A stretch of DNA of 64,000 nt, from NCBI GenBank assembly GCA_020636215.1, contig JACJYG010000006.1, positions 558,001 to 622,000 on the forward strand, written 5' to 3'. The notes beneath the pieces were generated by a model that saw only the letters and a program-made list of their open reading frames with translations, did not search any database and was not told the DNA's origin. Positions within the stretch are counted from its first letter, which is position 1. Each line of letters opens with the position of its first letter. The stretch comes from Lewinellaceae bacterium (GTDB taxonomy: Bacteria > Bacteroidota > Bacteroidia > Chitinophagales > Saprospiraceae). Positions 52,318-61,317 of the stretch are shown here, in pieces. Both the position numbers and the translations under genes were made by a program.

Positions 52318-53013
52318 ATGATACTGGTGATTTTTGATGTGGACGGCACGCTGGTCTATTCCGGCAAAAAGGATAGCCTGAGTTTTGCCAGGGCGTATAA
52401 GGCCATATATGGCAAGGATTTCCCCTCGATCGATTGGCGGCGTTATCCGCATGTGACGGATACTTCCATTTTCGACACGGCTATCCGGCAGCATTTTGGG
52501 CGCACCTCTACGGAAGAGGAAGTCCTTCATTTTCAATCGCATTATATGGCTTTGCTGCGCGAGAGCCGGCATCATACCCCCCACCATTTCCAGGAAGTGG
52601 CCGGCGCCCGCCAATTAATTGAGCACCTGATGGCCGATGGGCGCTATCTGGTCGGAGTCGCTACTGGGGGCTGGCGGCAGCCTGCAACCCTCAAGTTGGG
52701 GCATGTTGGCATATCTATCAGCCCTCATCTTTTTAGGGGCGCCGATGGTAAATTTGCCAGGGAAGCAATACTGGAAGAGGTGATTGATCAGGCGCGGCAG
52801 TTAATTGGCCGGGCGCCCACCCGCACCATTTATGTCGGCGACGCCGAATGGGATGTGCGCACTACCCGGAATTTACAGCTTAGTTTTATCGGGGTCCGCT
52901 ACCAGGGAGACTATGAGGTGCTGCGGCGGGAAGGCGCCCAACAGGTCATTCAGAATTATCTCGATGTAGCTCATTTTCAGGAGCTCCTGCAAACCGCCTG
53001 CCCTCCGGATTAG
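52318..53013 (+). CDS. HAD-superfamily hydrolase, phosphoglycolate phosphatase-like
   Basis: This 231-residue HAD enzyme has motif I DVDGTLVYSG (catalytic Asp7 and Asp9), motif II in VGVATGGWR, a lysine-containing segment near RGADGKFAR and motif IV YVGDAEWDVRT. The cap inserted after motif I is helical, as in subfamily I enzymes that act on small phosphorylated metabolites. Its ATG follows the dinB stop with no gap, so they are co-transcribed. A link to DNA repair, for example removing phosphoglycolate or nucleotide phosphates, is plausible only from context. Substrate is not determined by sequence. Confidence 0.88.
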   Translation: MILVIFDVDGTLVYSGKKDSLSFARAYKAIYGKDFPSIDWRRYPHVTDTSIFDTAIRQHFGRTSTEEEVLHFQSHYMALLRESRHHTPHHFQEVAGARQLIEHLMADGRYLVGVATGGWRQPATLKLGHVGISISPHLFRGADGKFAREAILEEVIDQARQLIGRAPTRTIYVGDAEWDVRTTRNLQLSFIGVRYQGDYEVLRREGAQQVIQNYLDVAHFQELLQTACPPD

Positions 53014-53108
53014 AAAAAATTGCGGATGGGAAACTCTTTTCCGGGCTTAGCTGTTTTTGGCTATCTACACGCCAAGTGCCGCCTTTTTTAAAAAAACGGG
53101 AGTGCTTG

Positions 53109-53138
53109 TTGGTTTTTTAGAGATTAGCCGTATATTTG
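53109..53138 (+). promoter_or_regulatory. tRNA-Lys promoter
   Basis: TTG (53109-53111) is followed after exactly 19 bp by TATATTTG (53131-53138), a full match to the Bacteroidota primary-sigma consensus. The tRNA begins 58 bp further on. Confidence 0.8.
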
Positions 53139-53196
53139 CATCGCCTTTGAAAAAAGGTGCTGGCAGATCGAAATTAAATTTCGGCATCCAGCGTGA

Positions 53197-53270
53197 GAGC
53201 CCGTAGCTCAGCCGGCTAGAGCACTTGACTTTTAATCAAGGGGTCCTGGGTTCGAGTCCCAGCGGGCTCA
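53197..53270 (+). tRNA. tRNA-Lys, anticodon TTT
   Basis: The 74-base cloverleaf is complete. The acceptor stem GAGCCCG pairs with CGGGCTC, the D arm begins GCTC, the anticodon stem is CTTGA/TCAAG with loop CTTTTAA (anticodon TTT, 53231-53233), and the T arm is CTGGG-TTCGAGT-CCCAG. The discriminator is A and CCA is not encoded. A strong promoter precedes it and a terminator follows. Confidence 0.97.
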
Positions 53271-53276
53271 CGAAGC

Positions 53277-53309
53277 AAAAGCCCATTCGCGTCAGCGGGT
53301 GGGCTTTTT
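53277..53309 (+). terminator. Intrinsic terminator of tRNA-Lys
   Basis: CCCATTCGC pairs with GCGGGTGGG, extended by AAAAG/CTTTTT, with a 4-base loop GTCA and a T run. It begins 7 bp after the tRNA. Confidence 0.9.
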
Positions 53310-53396
53310 GCGTAGTGGGGGCGCTGGTGCGAGAAGTTTATCCCGCCCCGAAAAACAAGGCGAGTGAAAGGAGCAGTAGTTTTTCGCGGAGCGGGA

Positions 53397-53413
53397 AGTC
53401 CCAGTGGGCTCAC
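53397..53413 (+). repeat. Displaced copy of the tRNA-Lys 3' end (att-like)
   Basis: AGTCCCAGTGGGCTCAC repeats 53255-53271 (T-arm side plus acceptor strand and next base) with one mismatch, 142 bp downstream. Such direct repeats arise when integrases use tRNA 3' ends as attachment sites. Confidence 0.6.
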
Positions 53414-53430
53414 TTTTTTGTAAAAATTTG

Positions 53431-53460
53431 AAAGCCAAGCATTTATGCTTGGCTTTTTTA
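53431..53460 (+). terminator. Second intrinsic terminator downstream of tRNA-Lys
   Basis: A perfect 11-bp stem AAAGCCAAGCA / TGCTTGGCTTT with TTTA loop runs into further T. It lies just after the displaced tRNA 3' end and has no complete gene before it, so it may have belonged to a lost transcript. Confidence 0.85.
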
Positions 53461-53536
53461 TTTTAAGTGTTTTTTCTTCATGTTTTTAGTGCTCTTTTTA
53501 AAGCCTTTACGAATATTAAAGATTTTAATATTTTAG

Positions 53537-53635
53537 ATTAATCAAGGCTGCAATCCTTATAATTTAAGCACTTGTAATTACACCTTGGAAACCGCTGACT
53601 TCACGGCTACCAAGAAGATGGTAGTTGTGAAATAA
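53537..53635 (+). pseudogene. Remnant of a type IX secretion sorting domain
   Basis: The frame from an upstream TAG to TAA 53635 ends in NYTLETADFTATKKMVVVK, which matches the last strands of Bacteroidota C-terminal sorting domains (GxYxL..., then KKMVVVK at the very end). Nothing upstream continues the domain, so only about the last 20 codons survive. It probably marks a surface-protein gene lost by deletion or rearrangement. Confidence 0.5.
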
Positions 53636-53700
53636 GAAACCAAAAGAGGGTAGGGTGGTTCGTAAGGCATGCTTCTTTCTTCATGGCTAACAGACAAGTG

Positions 53701-53730
53701 GAAGGGCGCGGGAGATCTCCGGCGCCCTTC
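53701..53730. terminator. Long hairpin, terminator-like
   Basis: GAAGGGCGC pairs with GCGCCCTTC, and the interior GGAGATCTCC is itself a palindrome. A short TTC follows, with no long T run. It may end a vanished transcript. Confidence 0.45.
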
Positions 53731-53947
53731 TTCAAGGCAAAGCTGCAGGTTCCATCTAGTCGGGAGGCAAAAGGAAAGGGCTATCCGCCAAGGATTCCTT
53801 CAATAAAACTGTTAACTTTGGTGTGGGAAAAATGGAACCGGCTATTGCAACTAGCCAGAAACGATTATTGGGATTTATCCGTTAACTTTATGCGAAATAA
53901 GCTTTCCCTTTTGGGAAGGATAAGAACAACGCCAAATATGAACTGAT

Positions 53948-54175
53948 ATGCAATACTTAGAACGCATAACGATCGACCCGGAAATCTGCCATGGCAAACC
54001 TTGTATCAGGGGTATGCGCTGGCCCGTCGAGGTAATCCTGGACCTGCTAGGCTCCGAGATGACTATTGAGGAGATATTGGAGGATCATCCTGAATTGGAA
54101 AAAGAAGATATTATTGCTTCCCTGAACTATGCGAGGCTTTTGATGTCTGGCCAGTTGATCAAATCCGCAGCCTGA
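53948..54175 (+). CDS. DUF433-family antitoxin
   Basis: This 75-residue DUF433 protein has the conserved opening ITIDPEICHGKPCIRGMRWP and the helix-turn-helix-like EILEDHPELEKEDIIASLNY. DUF433 proteins are antitoxins that usually precede a DUF5615 PIN-like toxin, and the downstream frame indeed starts like one, overlapping the stop by one base (TGATG). Because that toxin is truncated here, the antitoxin is probably an orphan without selective pressure, or it acts on a toxin encoded elsewhere. Length is normal and all conserved positions I can recognise are present. Confidence 0.9.
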   Translation: MQYLERITIDPEICHGKPCIRGMRWPVEVILDLLGSEMTIEEILEDHPELEKEDIIASLNYARLLMSGQLIKSAA

Positions 54176-54291
54176 TGAAGGTGCTTTGTGATGTGCATAT
54201 AGCCAGAAAAGTTGTGAGGTTTTTCGAGAAGCAGGGCGCCACATTCGCCGCTCCAGCAGCCGGCGCCCTCCAAAATATGTTGCCGTTGTAA
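54175..54291 (+). pseudogene. Truncated DUF5615 PIN-like toxin
   Basis: The frame starts by 1-bp overlap with the antitoxin and reads MKVLCDVHIARKVVRFFEKQ, matching the N-terminal strand and helix of DUF5615 toxins, including the first catalytic aspartate (Asp6). It ends after 38 residues, while family members usually have about 110-120. No downstream frame recovers the remaining catalytic acids. Deletion of the 3' part is more likely than a single frameshift. Confidence 0.65.
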
Positions 54292-54654
54292 TTGATCAGC
54301 CCAAGGCTCAAAAACATATATCATTTTTTCAAAAACATCCTTGCAAATCCCGAACCTTTTGACTACATTGTTGCGTATGACAAAAAGGCGCATTTCCGAT
54401 CCGCCATCCCTCCCCCCCGGCGCCTCCGGATTTCGCCTGAAAGGCAACAACTTTTTCACCCCCTCCCTAAGTCACTAACATTCCCCGAAGCGGCATAGCC
54501 GGCTTCAGGGCGCTTAATTTCACCCATCACAGCTTTTTCCAGCCGCATTGGTTACCCCGGTGTGGGCCTGGAGCCGTTTGTCCTGATGTCTGCTTCTCGA
54601 AATGAGGAGTTATGGATACAGCATTTTTCGAATTCCTTACTAATCTTTTACCCC
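54292..54654. other. Intergenic region before the first giant surface-protein gene
   Basis: This 363-bp region follows the truncated toxin. It contains a CCCCCCC tract near 54412 and a possible small hairpin (GAAGC...GGCTTC, 54488-54507). I see no recognisable coding sequence, RNA gene or clean Bacteroidota promoter. It should hold the promoter of the giant gene. Confidence 0.5.
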
Positions 54655-57600
54655 ATGACAAAGTTCAACGCACTTTGCAAAGGCATACTGCTGGTATGCG
54701 CTGCCTTATGGCAGTTCTCCCCCTCATTCGCGCTCGATTACTACTGGGTAGGCGGCAGCGGCCTGTGGAGTGACCACAACAACCACTGGGCGACCTCCTC
54801 CGGCGGCAATGTCTTTCACGACCAGGTGCCACAGTCAATGGACAATGTGTTCTTCGACGCCAACTCCTTCCCGGCTGGCGGCACGGTGACGATCGACCCG
54901 ACTATCATCTATTGCATGAATATGGACTGGACAGGGGCTACGGGTACGCCGGTTTTTGAAGGGCCCGGCGACAAGCAGGTGTGGATTTATGGCTCTTTGA
55001 CGCTGATTTCGGATATGGTGTGGAATATATACGGGGAGGTGCATTTCAGGGCGTTTCAGGGGGGGAAGACGGTATTTTCGGCAGGCCAGGAGTTTTTGGA
55101 TGAAGTGTATTTCGACGGATCTGGCGGGGGGTGGACATTGCTAGATGCTTTTCAAGCACGAACCATATACCATACGGCCGGGGCATTATACACGGATGGG
55201 CAGGACTTGACTGTTGCAACCCAGTTTAATTCTGGCGGCTCACCTTCCAGAACATTGAACTTTGGTAGTTCGAACATATATATTGGCACAACAAGCAGTA
55301 CTTTTTCTTATTTTTATTTCCCTGCAGAACCGTTCAATTTTGATGCGGGCACGTCAACGATTTACATGAGAGGAGCGGATGTTTATTATGCATCCTATTA
55401 CTTCGATGGAGGGAACCACTCTTACCACAACCTAATCTGTGAAGTAGCAACTAACTTTTACGGGAACAACAACTTTCATGCAGCTTCTTTTTTGAAAGGT
55501 GCCAGGGTTACTGGAAGCAATTCATTCGATATCCTGACTTTTACAGCTGGCCAGGTGTATGAGTTGGAAGGCGGGAGTACCCAAACCATCAACTCCGGTG
55601 GGGTATTTAATGGCAATGGATCCTGCGTTGATTTTCTGACAATAGTATCTACATTTCCAGGTAGCGCTGCTCAAATCGTGAAAACAGAAGGCACGGTTAC
55701 TTTGAATTACGCGGTTTTACAGGACATCCATGGTATTGGTGGCGCGACATTTAACGCCGCCAACAGCACCGATTTGGGTAATAATAATGGCTGGTCTTTC
55801 CACCCGGCCGCCCCACGCAATCTATATTGGGTTGGTGGAGGCGGAAATTGGAACGATGCAGCGCACTGGTCGTTGTCAAGCGGTGACGTTGGAGGTGAAT
55901 GTATCCCTACTCCTTCTGACAATGTGTTTTTTGACCAAAACTCAGGTTTTGCCCAGCAGAATGAACAGGTTAACATCAATGTGCCGGCAGCTTTCTGCCA
56001 GGATATGGATTGGGCAGGTGTGCTCAATACGCCCATTTTGGCTGGAGACCCTCAAAATGCGCTGTTTATTTTCGGCTCCCTGCGGCTGATTCCGGATATG
56101 GTGTGGAGTATAAATGGGGAGGTGCATTTCAGGGCGTTTCAGGGAGGGAAGACGGTATTTTCGGCAGGCAAAGAGTTTTTGTATGAAGTATATTTCGACG
56201 GGTCTGGCGGGCAGTGGACATTGCTTGATGCTTTTCAAGCACGAACCATATACCATACGGCCGGGGCATTATACACGGATGGGCAGGACTTGACTGTTGC
56301 AACTCAGTTTTCTTCTCAGGGCTCACCTTCCAGAACATTGAACTTTGGCAGTTCGAACATATATATTGGCACAACAAGCAGTACCTTTACTTATCTTTAT
56401 TTATATCCGGAACCATTCGATTTCGATGCCGGCACGTCAACAATTTACATGAGAGGGTCGGGCATCTTTTATGGATCTTATTACTTCGAGGGAGGTAACC
56501 ACTTATACCACAATCTAATCTGTGAAGTGGCACCTAATAACCTTTACGGGAACAACAACTTTCATTCAGCAACTTTTCTGAAAGGCGCCAGGATCACTGG
56601 AAACAACTCCTTCGATATCCTGACTTTTACAGCTGGCCAGGTGTATGAGTTAGAAGGCGGGAGTACCCAAACCATCAACTCCGGTGGGGTATTTAATGGC
56701 AATGGATCCTGCGTTGATTTTCTGACAATAGTATCTACATTTCCAGGTAGCGCTGCTCAAATCGTGAAAACAGAAGGCACGGTAACTTTGAATTACGCGG
56801 TTTTACAGGACATCCATGGTATTGGTGGCGCGACATTTAACGCCGCCAACAGCACCGATTTGGGTAATAATAATGGCTGGGCTTTCCACCCGGCCGCCCC
56901 ACGCAATCTATATTGGGTTGGTGGAGGCGGAAATTGGAACGATGCAGCGCATTGGTCGCTGTCAAGCGGTGACGTTGGAGGTGAATGTATCCCTACTCCT
57001 TCTGACAATGTGTTTTTTGACCAAAACTCAGGTTTTGCCCAGCAGAATGAACAGGTTAACATCAATGTGCCGGCAGCTTTCTGCCAGGATATGGATTGGG
57101 CAGGTGTGCTCAATACGCCCATTTTGGCTGGAGACCCTCAAAATGCGCTGTTTATTTTCGGCTCCCTGCGGCTGATTCCGGATATGGTGTGGAGTATAAA
57201 TGGGGAGGTGCATTTCAGGGCATTTGAAGGGGGGAAGACGATATTTTCGGCAGGCAAGGAGTTTTTGTATGAAGTATATTTCGACGGATCTGGTGGGCAG
57301 TGGGCATTGCTTGATGCTTTTCAAGCACGAACCATATACCATACGGCCGGGGCATTATACACAAATGGGCAGGACATGACTGTTGCAACCGGGTTTTATT
57401 CTGGCGGCTCACCTTCCAGAACATTGAATTTTGGCAGTTCGAACATATATATTGGCACAACAAGCAGTACTTTTACTTCTTTTTATTGCTATCCGGAACC
57501 ATTAGATTTCGATGCCGGCACGTCAACAATTTACATGAGAGGGTCGGGCGTCTTTTATGGATCTTATTACTTCGAGGGAGGTAACCACTTATACCACAAT

Positions 57601-60600
57601 CTAATCTGTGAAGTGGCACCTAATAACCTTTACGGGAACAACAACTTTCATTCAGCCACTTTTCTGAAAGGCGCCAGGATCACTGGAAACAACTCCTTCC
57701 AATCCCTAACCTTCTCCCCCGGCTCCACCTACGAGCTCGCAGCAGGCGCCACCCAAACCATCGCCCCCCTCGGCGACTTCATCGCCGAAGGCTACGGCGG
57801 TTTCCCCATTGAGATCAAATCCTCCAATGTTGGGCAGCAGGCCACCCTGCACAAAGACGGCGACCCGGTCTGTCTCGACTTTTTATACCTGACTGACATC
57901 GCTGCCACAGGCAGCGCCTTCACCTACGCGGGCGCCAACAGCGACGACGTCTTCAACAACTCCGGATGGATTTTCGAAGCCTGCCCGGATTGCTTCGGCG
58001 CGCCGCCCGCTCCCGCCCCCGCGCTCGATCCGGCCTCCGTGCTCAATGTTTCGGTGGGGCAGCAGGCTACCCTGATCCTGCAAAACCTGCCGGCCGGCTA
58101 TGAAGCTGTTTGGTTTGATGCCGATCAGGCGACAGAATTGTACGCCGGCACAGCCAACTTCTTCCAGCCGGTGGTGAATGAGAACGGCATATTCTACGGC
58201 GCCATCCGGGAACTGGCCACGGGCTGCGTCAGCGAGTTGCTGCCGGTTTCGGTTTATGTGTACTTCACCGTCTCCAAAACAGCCACCAGCATAGACGCGG
58301 CCGGCAACGGGGAGATTGACCATCCCAACGAAGTCATAGAATACACCATCATCCTGACGAACACCGGCAACCAAAACCTCACCAATATTTCCGCTACCGA
58401 AACCTTCCCCGGCGCCGGCCCGGGAACCCTCAGCCCGCCCGTCGAAACCGGCGGCAACGGTGTCAATGGCGATGGCGTCCTGGATATCGGGGAAGTGTGG
58501 ACATATACGGCTACTTATGCCGTTACGCAGGAGGATATAGACGCCAATACTGCTTTGGTAAACACCATCAGCATTGATGCGGAGGAAACGGAGCCGGTAA
58601 CGGCAACCGCCAGCACGCCGGTTATCTACAACCCGGCGCTGTCCATGGACAAAGCCATCACCGCCGGGGCCATCTATACACAGGAAGGGGATGTGGTTTT
58701 CTACAGCTACACCCTCGCCAATACCGGCAATGTTAGCCTGTCGGAACCCGTGGTCTATGACGATAAAATCGGATACATTGGGTGTGCTTCCGGGCCGTTG
58801 GCGCCGGGAACTTCCACTACCTGTACGGCTACCTACTTCATCAACCCGGGCGACGTGGACAACGGGAGCGTGACGAATGTCGCCTACGCCTATACCTATT
58901 ATTTCAATGGCCAGTATTGGCAGTACGTGCAGAGCAACACGGATTCCGAAACGGCAACGGCGGAATTCGTGGTGAACTGCCCGGGTGACATCACCCTGGA
59001 AAGCTGCCTGGCGCAGGCCGAAGTGGACGGCGCCTTTGCCAACTGGCTGGCCTCCTTCGTGGCCTATGGCGCCTGCAACCCGCTGATATACTACACGGTA
59101 AACGGGCAGATGGCCTATTCCCTCGATGATGTCGCAGCGCCCAACTCCTGCGGCGGAGCGGTGATGATCACGGTGTTTGCTATGAATGATTGTGATGGCT
59201 CCACCTCCTGCAGTTCCACCTTCACCGTCAATGGGGACGATACGCCTCCGCTGATCACCCAGGCGATGAATCTGACGGTAGAATGTGATGGCAATGGCAA
59301 TGCCACCGCCCTGAACAACTGGCTGTCCACCCATGGCGGCGCCAGTGTGGTGGATAATTGCCAGCAGGTATCCTGGTCGGATAACTTCGACGGCCTGAGC
59401 AGCCTTTGCGGAGCTACCGGCAGCGCCACCGTCACCTTTACCGCTTCGGACCTCTGCGGCCTTTCCAGTTCAACCATAGCTACTTTCACCATCGAGGATA
59501 CAAGGCCGCCCAGCGGCGCTTGCCCGCAAGGCCTCTCCGGCCTGACGAACCCCTCGCAGGCGCCAGCCCTGGATATTGCATTAATGGAAAGCCTTTATGC
59601 CGACCTTTGCGGAAGCGTATCGGCTCAATATACAAGTTCAGTCGTAAATTACCTCAATGCCTGCCTCGACTTTGAAGTGCGGCAGACTTACGTCATTAGG
59701 GACGAGTGTGGCAATACCACTACATGCCAGGTAATACATACCGGAAAGGTTCCCACCCAGATCACCGGCGAATGCCCGGTTGCGGGTTTGAATAACCTCC
59801 AGTGCCAGGGCGATGTCCCACCGGCTAACCTGGCCTACATCGCCTCTTTCTTCACCGGCAGCGATGGCCAGCCGGTAAGCGCTGAGCTGTCTGATGTCAA
59901 TTATTATTCAGAAACCGGTGGAGATTGCGGCTTCTTCGTAGTCCAGCAGTACACCCTGACGGACAACTGCGGCAATACCAGGGTTTGTGAGATCACCTAT
60001 ACCGTTGAAGACACCACGCCGCCGCAGGGAAACTGCCCCAGCGGTTACGAAGTATCTTCCCTGGATGAGGTTCCTGCCCCCAACCCCGACTGGGTGCGCG
60101 GCTACTATGCGGATAACTGCAGCGATGTATGGGTTGAATTCCTCTACGCCACCGAATCGGGCGGCCCCTGCGAGGGCTATACGGTGACGCACCACTACGT
60201 TGTCGGCGACAATTGCGGCACGGACAACACCATTCAGTGCACCGTCGCCTTCACCGTTCCGCCAATCAACTCAGGCATCACGGGTACCTGCCCGCCGGCC
60301 GTCACCGGGCTGCAATGCTGGTCGGACGTACCCACTCCGGCCGAAGCCCAGCTGGTGATGGAGCAGGCCTTCCCCGGCGCCTCGCCCACCTACCTCGGCA
60401 CGACGACGATGAATAACTACTGCCAGTTTACCATCCGCCACCTCTTTTCGGTAGAGGATCCCTGTGCCGGCCGCACCGTCTGCACCCTGACGTATTCCGG
60501 CCAGGACCTGACGCCTCCCACCGGCACTGCCCCCAGCGGCCTGAGTGGCCTGGCCTGCCAGGAAGATGTACCGCCGCCTGACCCGCAAGGCGTCGCCGCC

Positions 60601-61083
60601 GGTTATACGGACAACTGTTCATCCGTTTTCGCTTACCTGTTCAACACGACGGTGGCTGGGGATGATTGTGGCGCATTCAGCATCACCTACCACTATCGCG
60701 TCTATGATGACTGTGACAACTTTGCCGTGTGCGAGGTCACCCATACCGGCATACTGGCGCTGACGCGGCCTCAGGAGCCTTCCGAGGCGCAGCAGGCAGC
60801 AGTAGCCAGGACACAGCGTGGCGATGAACTGGAAATGCGGGTTTATCCGAACCCCACTACCGGCGAGTTATCGCTGGAATTCGGCAACATCAGCGGGGAA
60901 GAAGCGGAACTGATGGTATACAACGCCTTCGGCACGCAGCTAATGTCCCGGACGCTGGTGTTGGACAGCCCCGCCTACAGGCTGAACCTGGCGGAGGAAG
61001 GGCTTGCCAGCGGCTCGTACCTGATCACTGTGCGCACGGCATCCACAGTGGTTACGCGGATGGTGGTTTTGAGTGGGTTCTGA
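54655..61083 (+). CDS. Giant type IX-secreted repeat protein
   Basis: From ATG 54655 this is a 2142-residue secreted protein. It has a signal peptide (CKGILLVCAALWQFSPSFA) followed by three tandem modules of about 361 residues (YWVGGSGLWSDHNNHW-type starts, later FGSSNIYIGTTSSTF). A DUF11-like pair covers about 1195-1430 (YTIILTNTGNQNLTNISATE). Several disulfide-containing repeats with NCG and CPSG turns follow. The C-terminal sorting domain is complete: MRVYPNPTTGELSLEF near 2057 and a final MVVLSGF. It should be exported by the Sec system and then by type IX secretion to the cell surface or medium, likely as an adhesin or matrix protein. The frame is open 31 codons further upstream without a signal peptide, so that start is not used. 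Confidence 0.9.
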   Translation: MTKFNALCKGILLVCAALWQFSPSFALDYYWVGGSGLWSDHNNHWATSSGGNVFHDQVPQSMDNVFFDANSFPAGGTVTIDPTIIYCMNMDWTGATGTPVFEGPGDKQVWIYGSLTLISDMVWNIYGEVHFRAFQGGKTVFSAGQEFLDEVYFDGSGGGWTLLDAFQARTIYHTAGALYTDGQDLTVATQFNSGGSPSRTLNFGSSNIYIGTTSSTFSYFYFPAEPFNFDAGTSTIYMRGADVYYASYYFDGGNHSYHNLICEVATNFYGNNNFHAASFLKGARVTGSNSFDILTFTAGQVYELEGGSTQTINSGGVFNGNGSCVDFLTIVSTFPGSAAQIVKTEGTVTLNYAVLQDIHGIGGATFNAANSTDLGNNNGWSFHPAAPRNLYWVGGGGNWNDAAHWSLSSGDVGGECIPTPSDNVFFDQNSGFAQQNEQVNINVPAAFCQDMDWAGVLNTPILAGDPQNALFIFGSLRLIPDMVWSINGEVHFRAFQGGKTVFSAGKEFLYEVYFDGSGGQWTLLDAFQARTIYHTAGALYTDGQDLTVATQFSSQGSPSRTLNFGSSNIYIGTTSSTFTYLYLYPEPFDFDAGTSTIYMRGSGIFYGSYYFEGGNHLYHNLICEVAPNNLYGNNNFHSATFLKGARITGNNSFDILTFTAGQVYELEGGSTQTINSGGVFNGNGSCVDFLTIVSTFPGSAAQIVKTEGTVTLNYAVLQDIHGIGGATFNAANSTDLGNNNGWAFHPAAPRNLYWVGGGGNWNDAAHWSLSSGDVGGECIPTPSDNVFFDQNSGFAQQNEQVNINVPAAFCQDMDWAGVLNTPILAGDPQNALFIFGSLRLIPDMVWSINGEVHFRAFEGGKTIFSAGKEFLYEVYFDGSGGQWALLDAFQARTIYHTAGALYTNGQDMTVATGFYSGGSPSRTLNFGSSNIYIGTTSSTFTSFYCYPEPLDFDAGTSTIYMRGSGVFYGSYYFEGGNHLYHNLICEVAPNNLYGNNNFHSATFLKGARITGNNSFQSLTFSPGSTYELAAGATQTIAPLGDFIAEGYGGFPIEIKSSNVGQQATLHKDGDPVCLDFLYLTDIAATGSAFTYAGANSDDVFNNSGWIFEACPDCFGAPPAPAPALDPASVLNVSVGQQATLILQNLPAGYEAVWFDADQATELYAGTANFFQPVVNENGIFYGAIRELATGCVSELLPVSVYVYFTVSKTATSIDAAGNGEIDHPNEVIEYTIILTNTGNQNLTNISATETFPGAGPGTLSPPVETGGNGVNGDGVLDIGEVWTYTATYAVTQEDIDANTALVNTISIDAEETEPVTATASTPVIYNPALSMDKAITAGAIYTQEGDVVFYSYTLANTGNVSLSEPVVYDDKIGYIGCASGPLAPGTSTTCTATYFINPGDVDNGSVTNVAYAYTYYFNGQYWQYVQSNTDSETATAEFVVNCPGDITLESCLAQAEVDGAFANWLASFVAYGACNPLIYYTVNGQMAYSLDDVAAPNSCGGAVMITVFAMNDCDGSTSCSSTFTVNGDDTPPLITQAMNLTVECDGNGNATALNNWLSTHGGASVVDNCQQVSWSDNFDGLSSLCGATGSATVTFTASDLCGLSSSTIATFTIEDTRPPSGACPQGLSGLTNPSQAPALDIALMESLYADLCGSVSAQYTSSVVNYLNACLDFEVRQTYVIRDECGNTTTCQVIHTGKVPTQITGECPVAGLNNLQCQGDVPPANLAYIASFFTGSDGQPVSAELSDVNYYSETGGDCGFFVVQQYTLTDNCGNTRVCEITYTVEDTTPPQGNCPSGYEVSSLDEVPAPNPDWVRGYYADNCSDVWVEFLYATESGGPCEGYTVTHHYVVGDNCGTDNTIQCTVAFTVPPINSGITGTCPPAVTGLQCWSDVPTPAEAQLVMEQAFPGASPTYLGTTTMNNYCQFTIRHLFSVEDPCAGRTVCTLTYSGQDLTPPTGTAPSGLSGLACQEDVPPPDPQGVAAGYTDNCSSVFAYLFNTTVAGDDCGAFSITYHYRVYDDCDNFAVCEVTHTGILALTRPQEPSEAQQAAVARTQRGDELEMRVYPNPTTGELSLEFGNISGEEAELMVYNAFGTQLMSRTLVLDSPAYRLNLAEEGLASGSYLITVRTASTVVTRMVVLSGF
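54742..57690 (+). repeat. Three near-identical 1.08-kb tandem repeats
   Basis: Units start at 54742, 55825 and 56911. Units one and two differ by one codon in length; two and three are offset by exactly 1086 bp. Long stretches are identical at DNA level, including synonymous positions. The third unit departs abruptly at about 57690 into GC-richer, differently used codons. Confidence 0.9.
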
Positions 61084-61127
61084 TGGGGTGGGCGGTTTCA
61101 CTGATATTTTTATCGGCGACGTGGAAT

Positions 61128-61175
61128 GAGCTATCGGGCTTAGTTTCGGTGTTGGAAAACCGGGCCCGATAGCTC
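61128..61175. terminator. 12-bp inverted repeat after the giant gene
   Basis: GAGCTATCGGGC (61128-61139) and GCCCGATAGCTC (61164-61175) are perfect complements around a 24-base loop. No T tract follows, so it is either a factor-assisted terminator or a binding site. It lies 44 bp after the stop of the giant gene. Confidence 0.45.
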
Positions 61176-61317
61176 AACTGATGGAGGAACGCCTGAACCG
61201 GCAGCAACGGGCCTCAAAGTGGAAGTTGTCATCGATACCCATTGCCGGATTACGCATGATAAGCATTGACGGAATTATTCCCTTCCAAATGACATCTCTG
61301 TAACAAATCATGATCTT

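Larger units (their letters stand above)
53271..53947. other. Decayed zone downstream of tRNA-Lys
   Basis: This 677-bp stretch has no intact gene that I can support. It holds two intrinsic terminators, a displaced copy of the tRNA 3' end, the tail of a type IX-sorted protein, and a long hairpin at 53701-53730. An open frame of 87 codons at 53683-53946 begins inside that hairpin and resembles nothing known to me. The mix suggests insertion and loss of DNA at the tRNA. Confidence 0.6.

Noticed and set aside
53310..53413. A second, degenerate tRNA gene ending at the displaced tRNA 3' end
   Set aside because: Only the last 17 bases match; no acceptor, D-arm or anticodon stem can be drawn upstream.
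53683..53946. An 87-codon open frame downstream of tRNA-Lys
   Set aside because: It starts inside a long hairpin, has no recognisable motif and lies in a decayed zone.
57883..59334. A 483-codon open frame on the minus strand within the giant surface-protein gene
   Set aside because: It is antisense to a well-supported coding frame with clear domains, and its open length is explained by GC-rich codon bias; no known motif is present.
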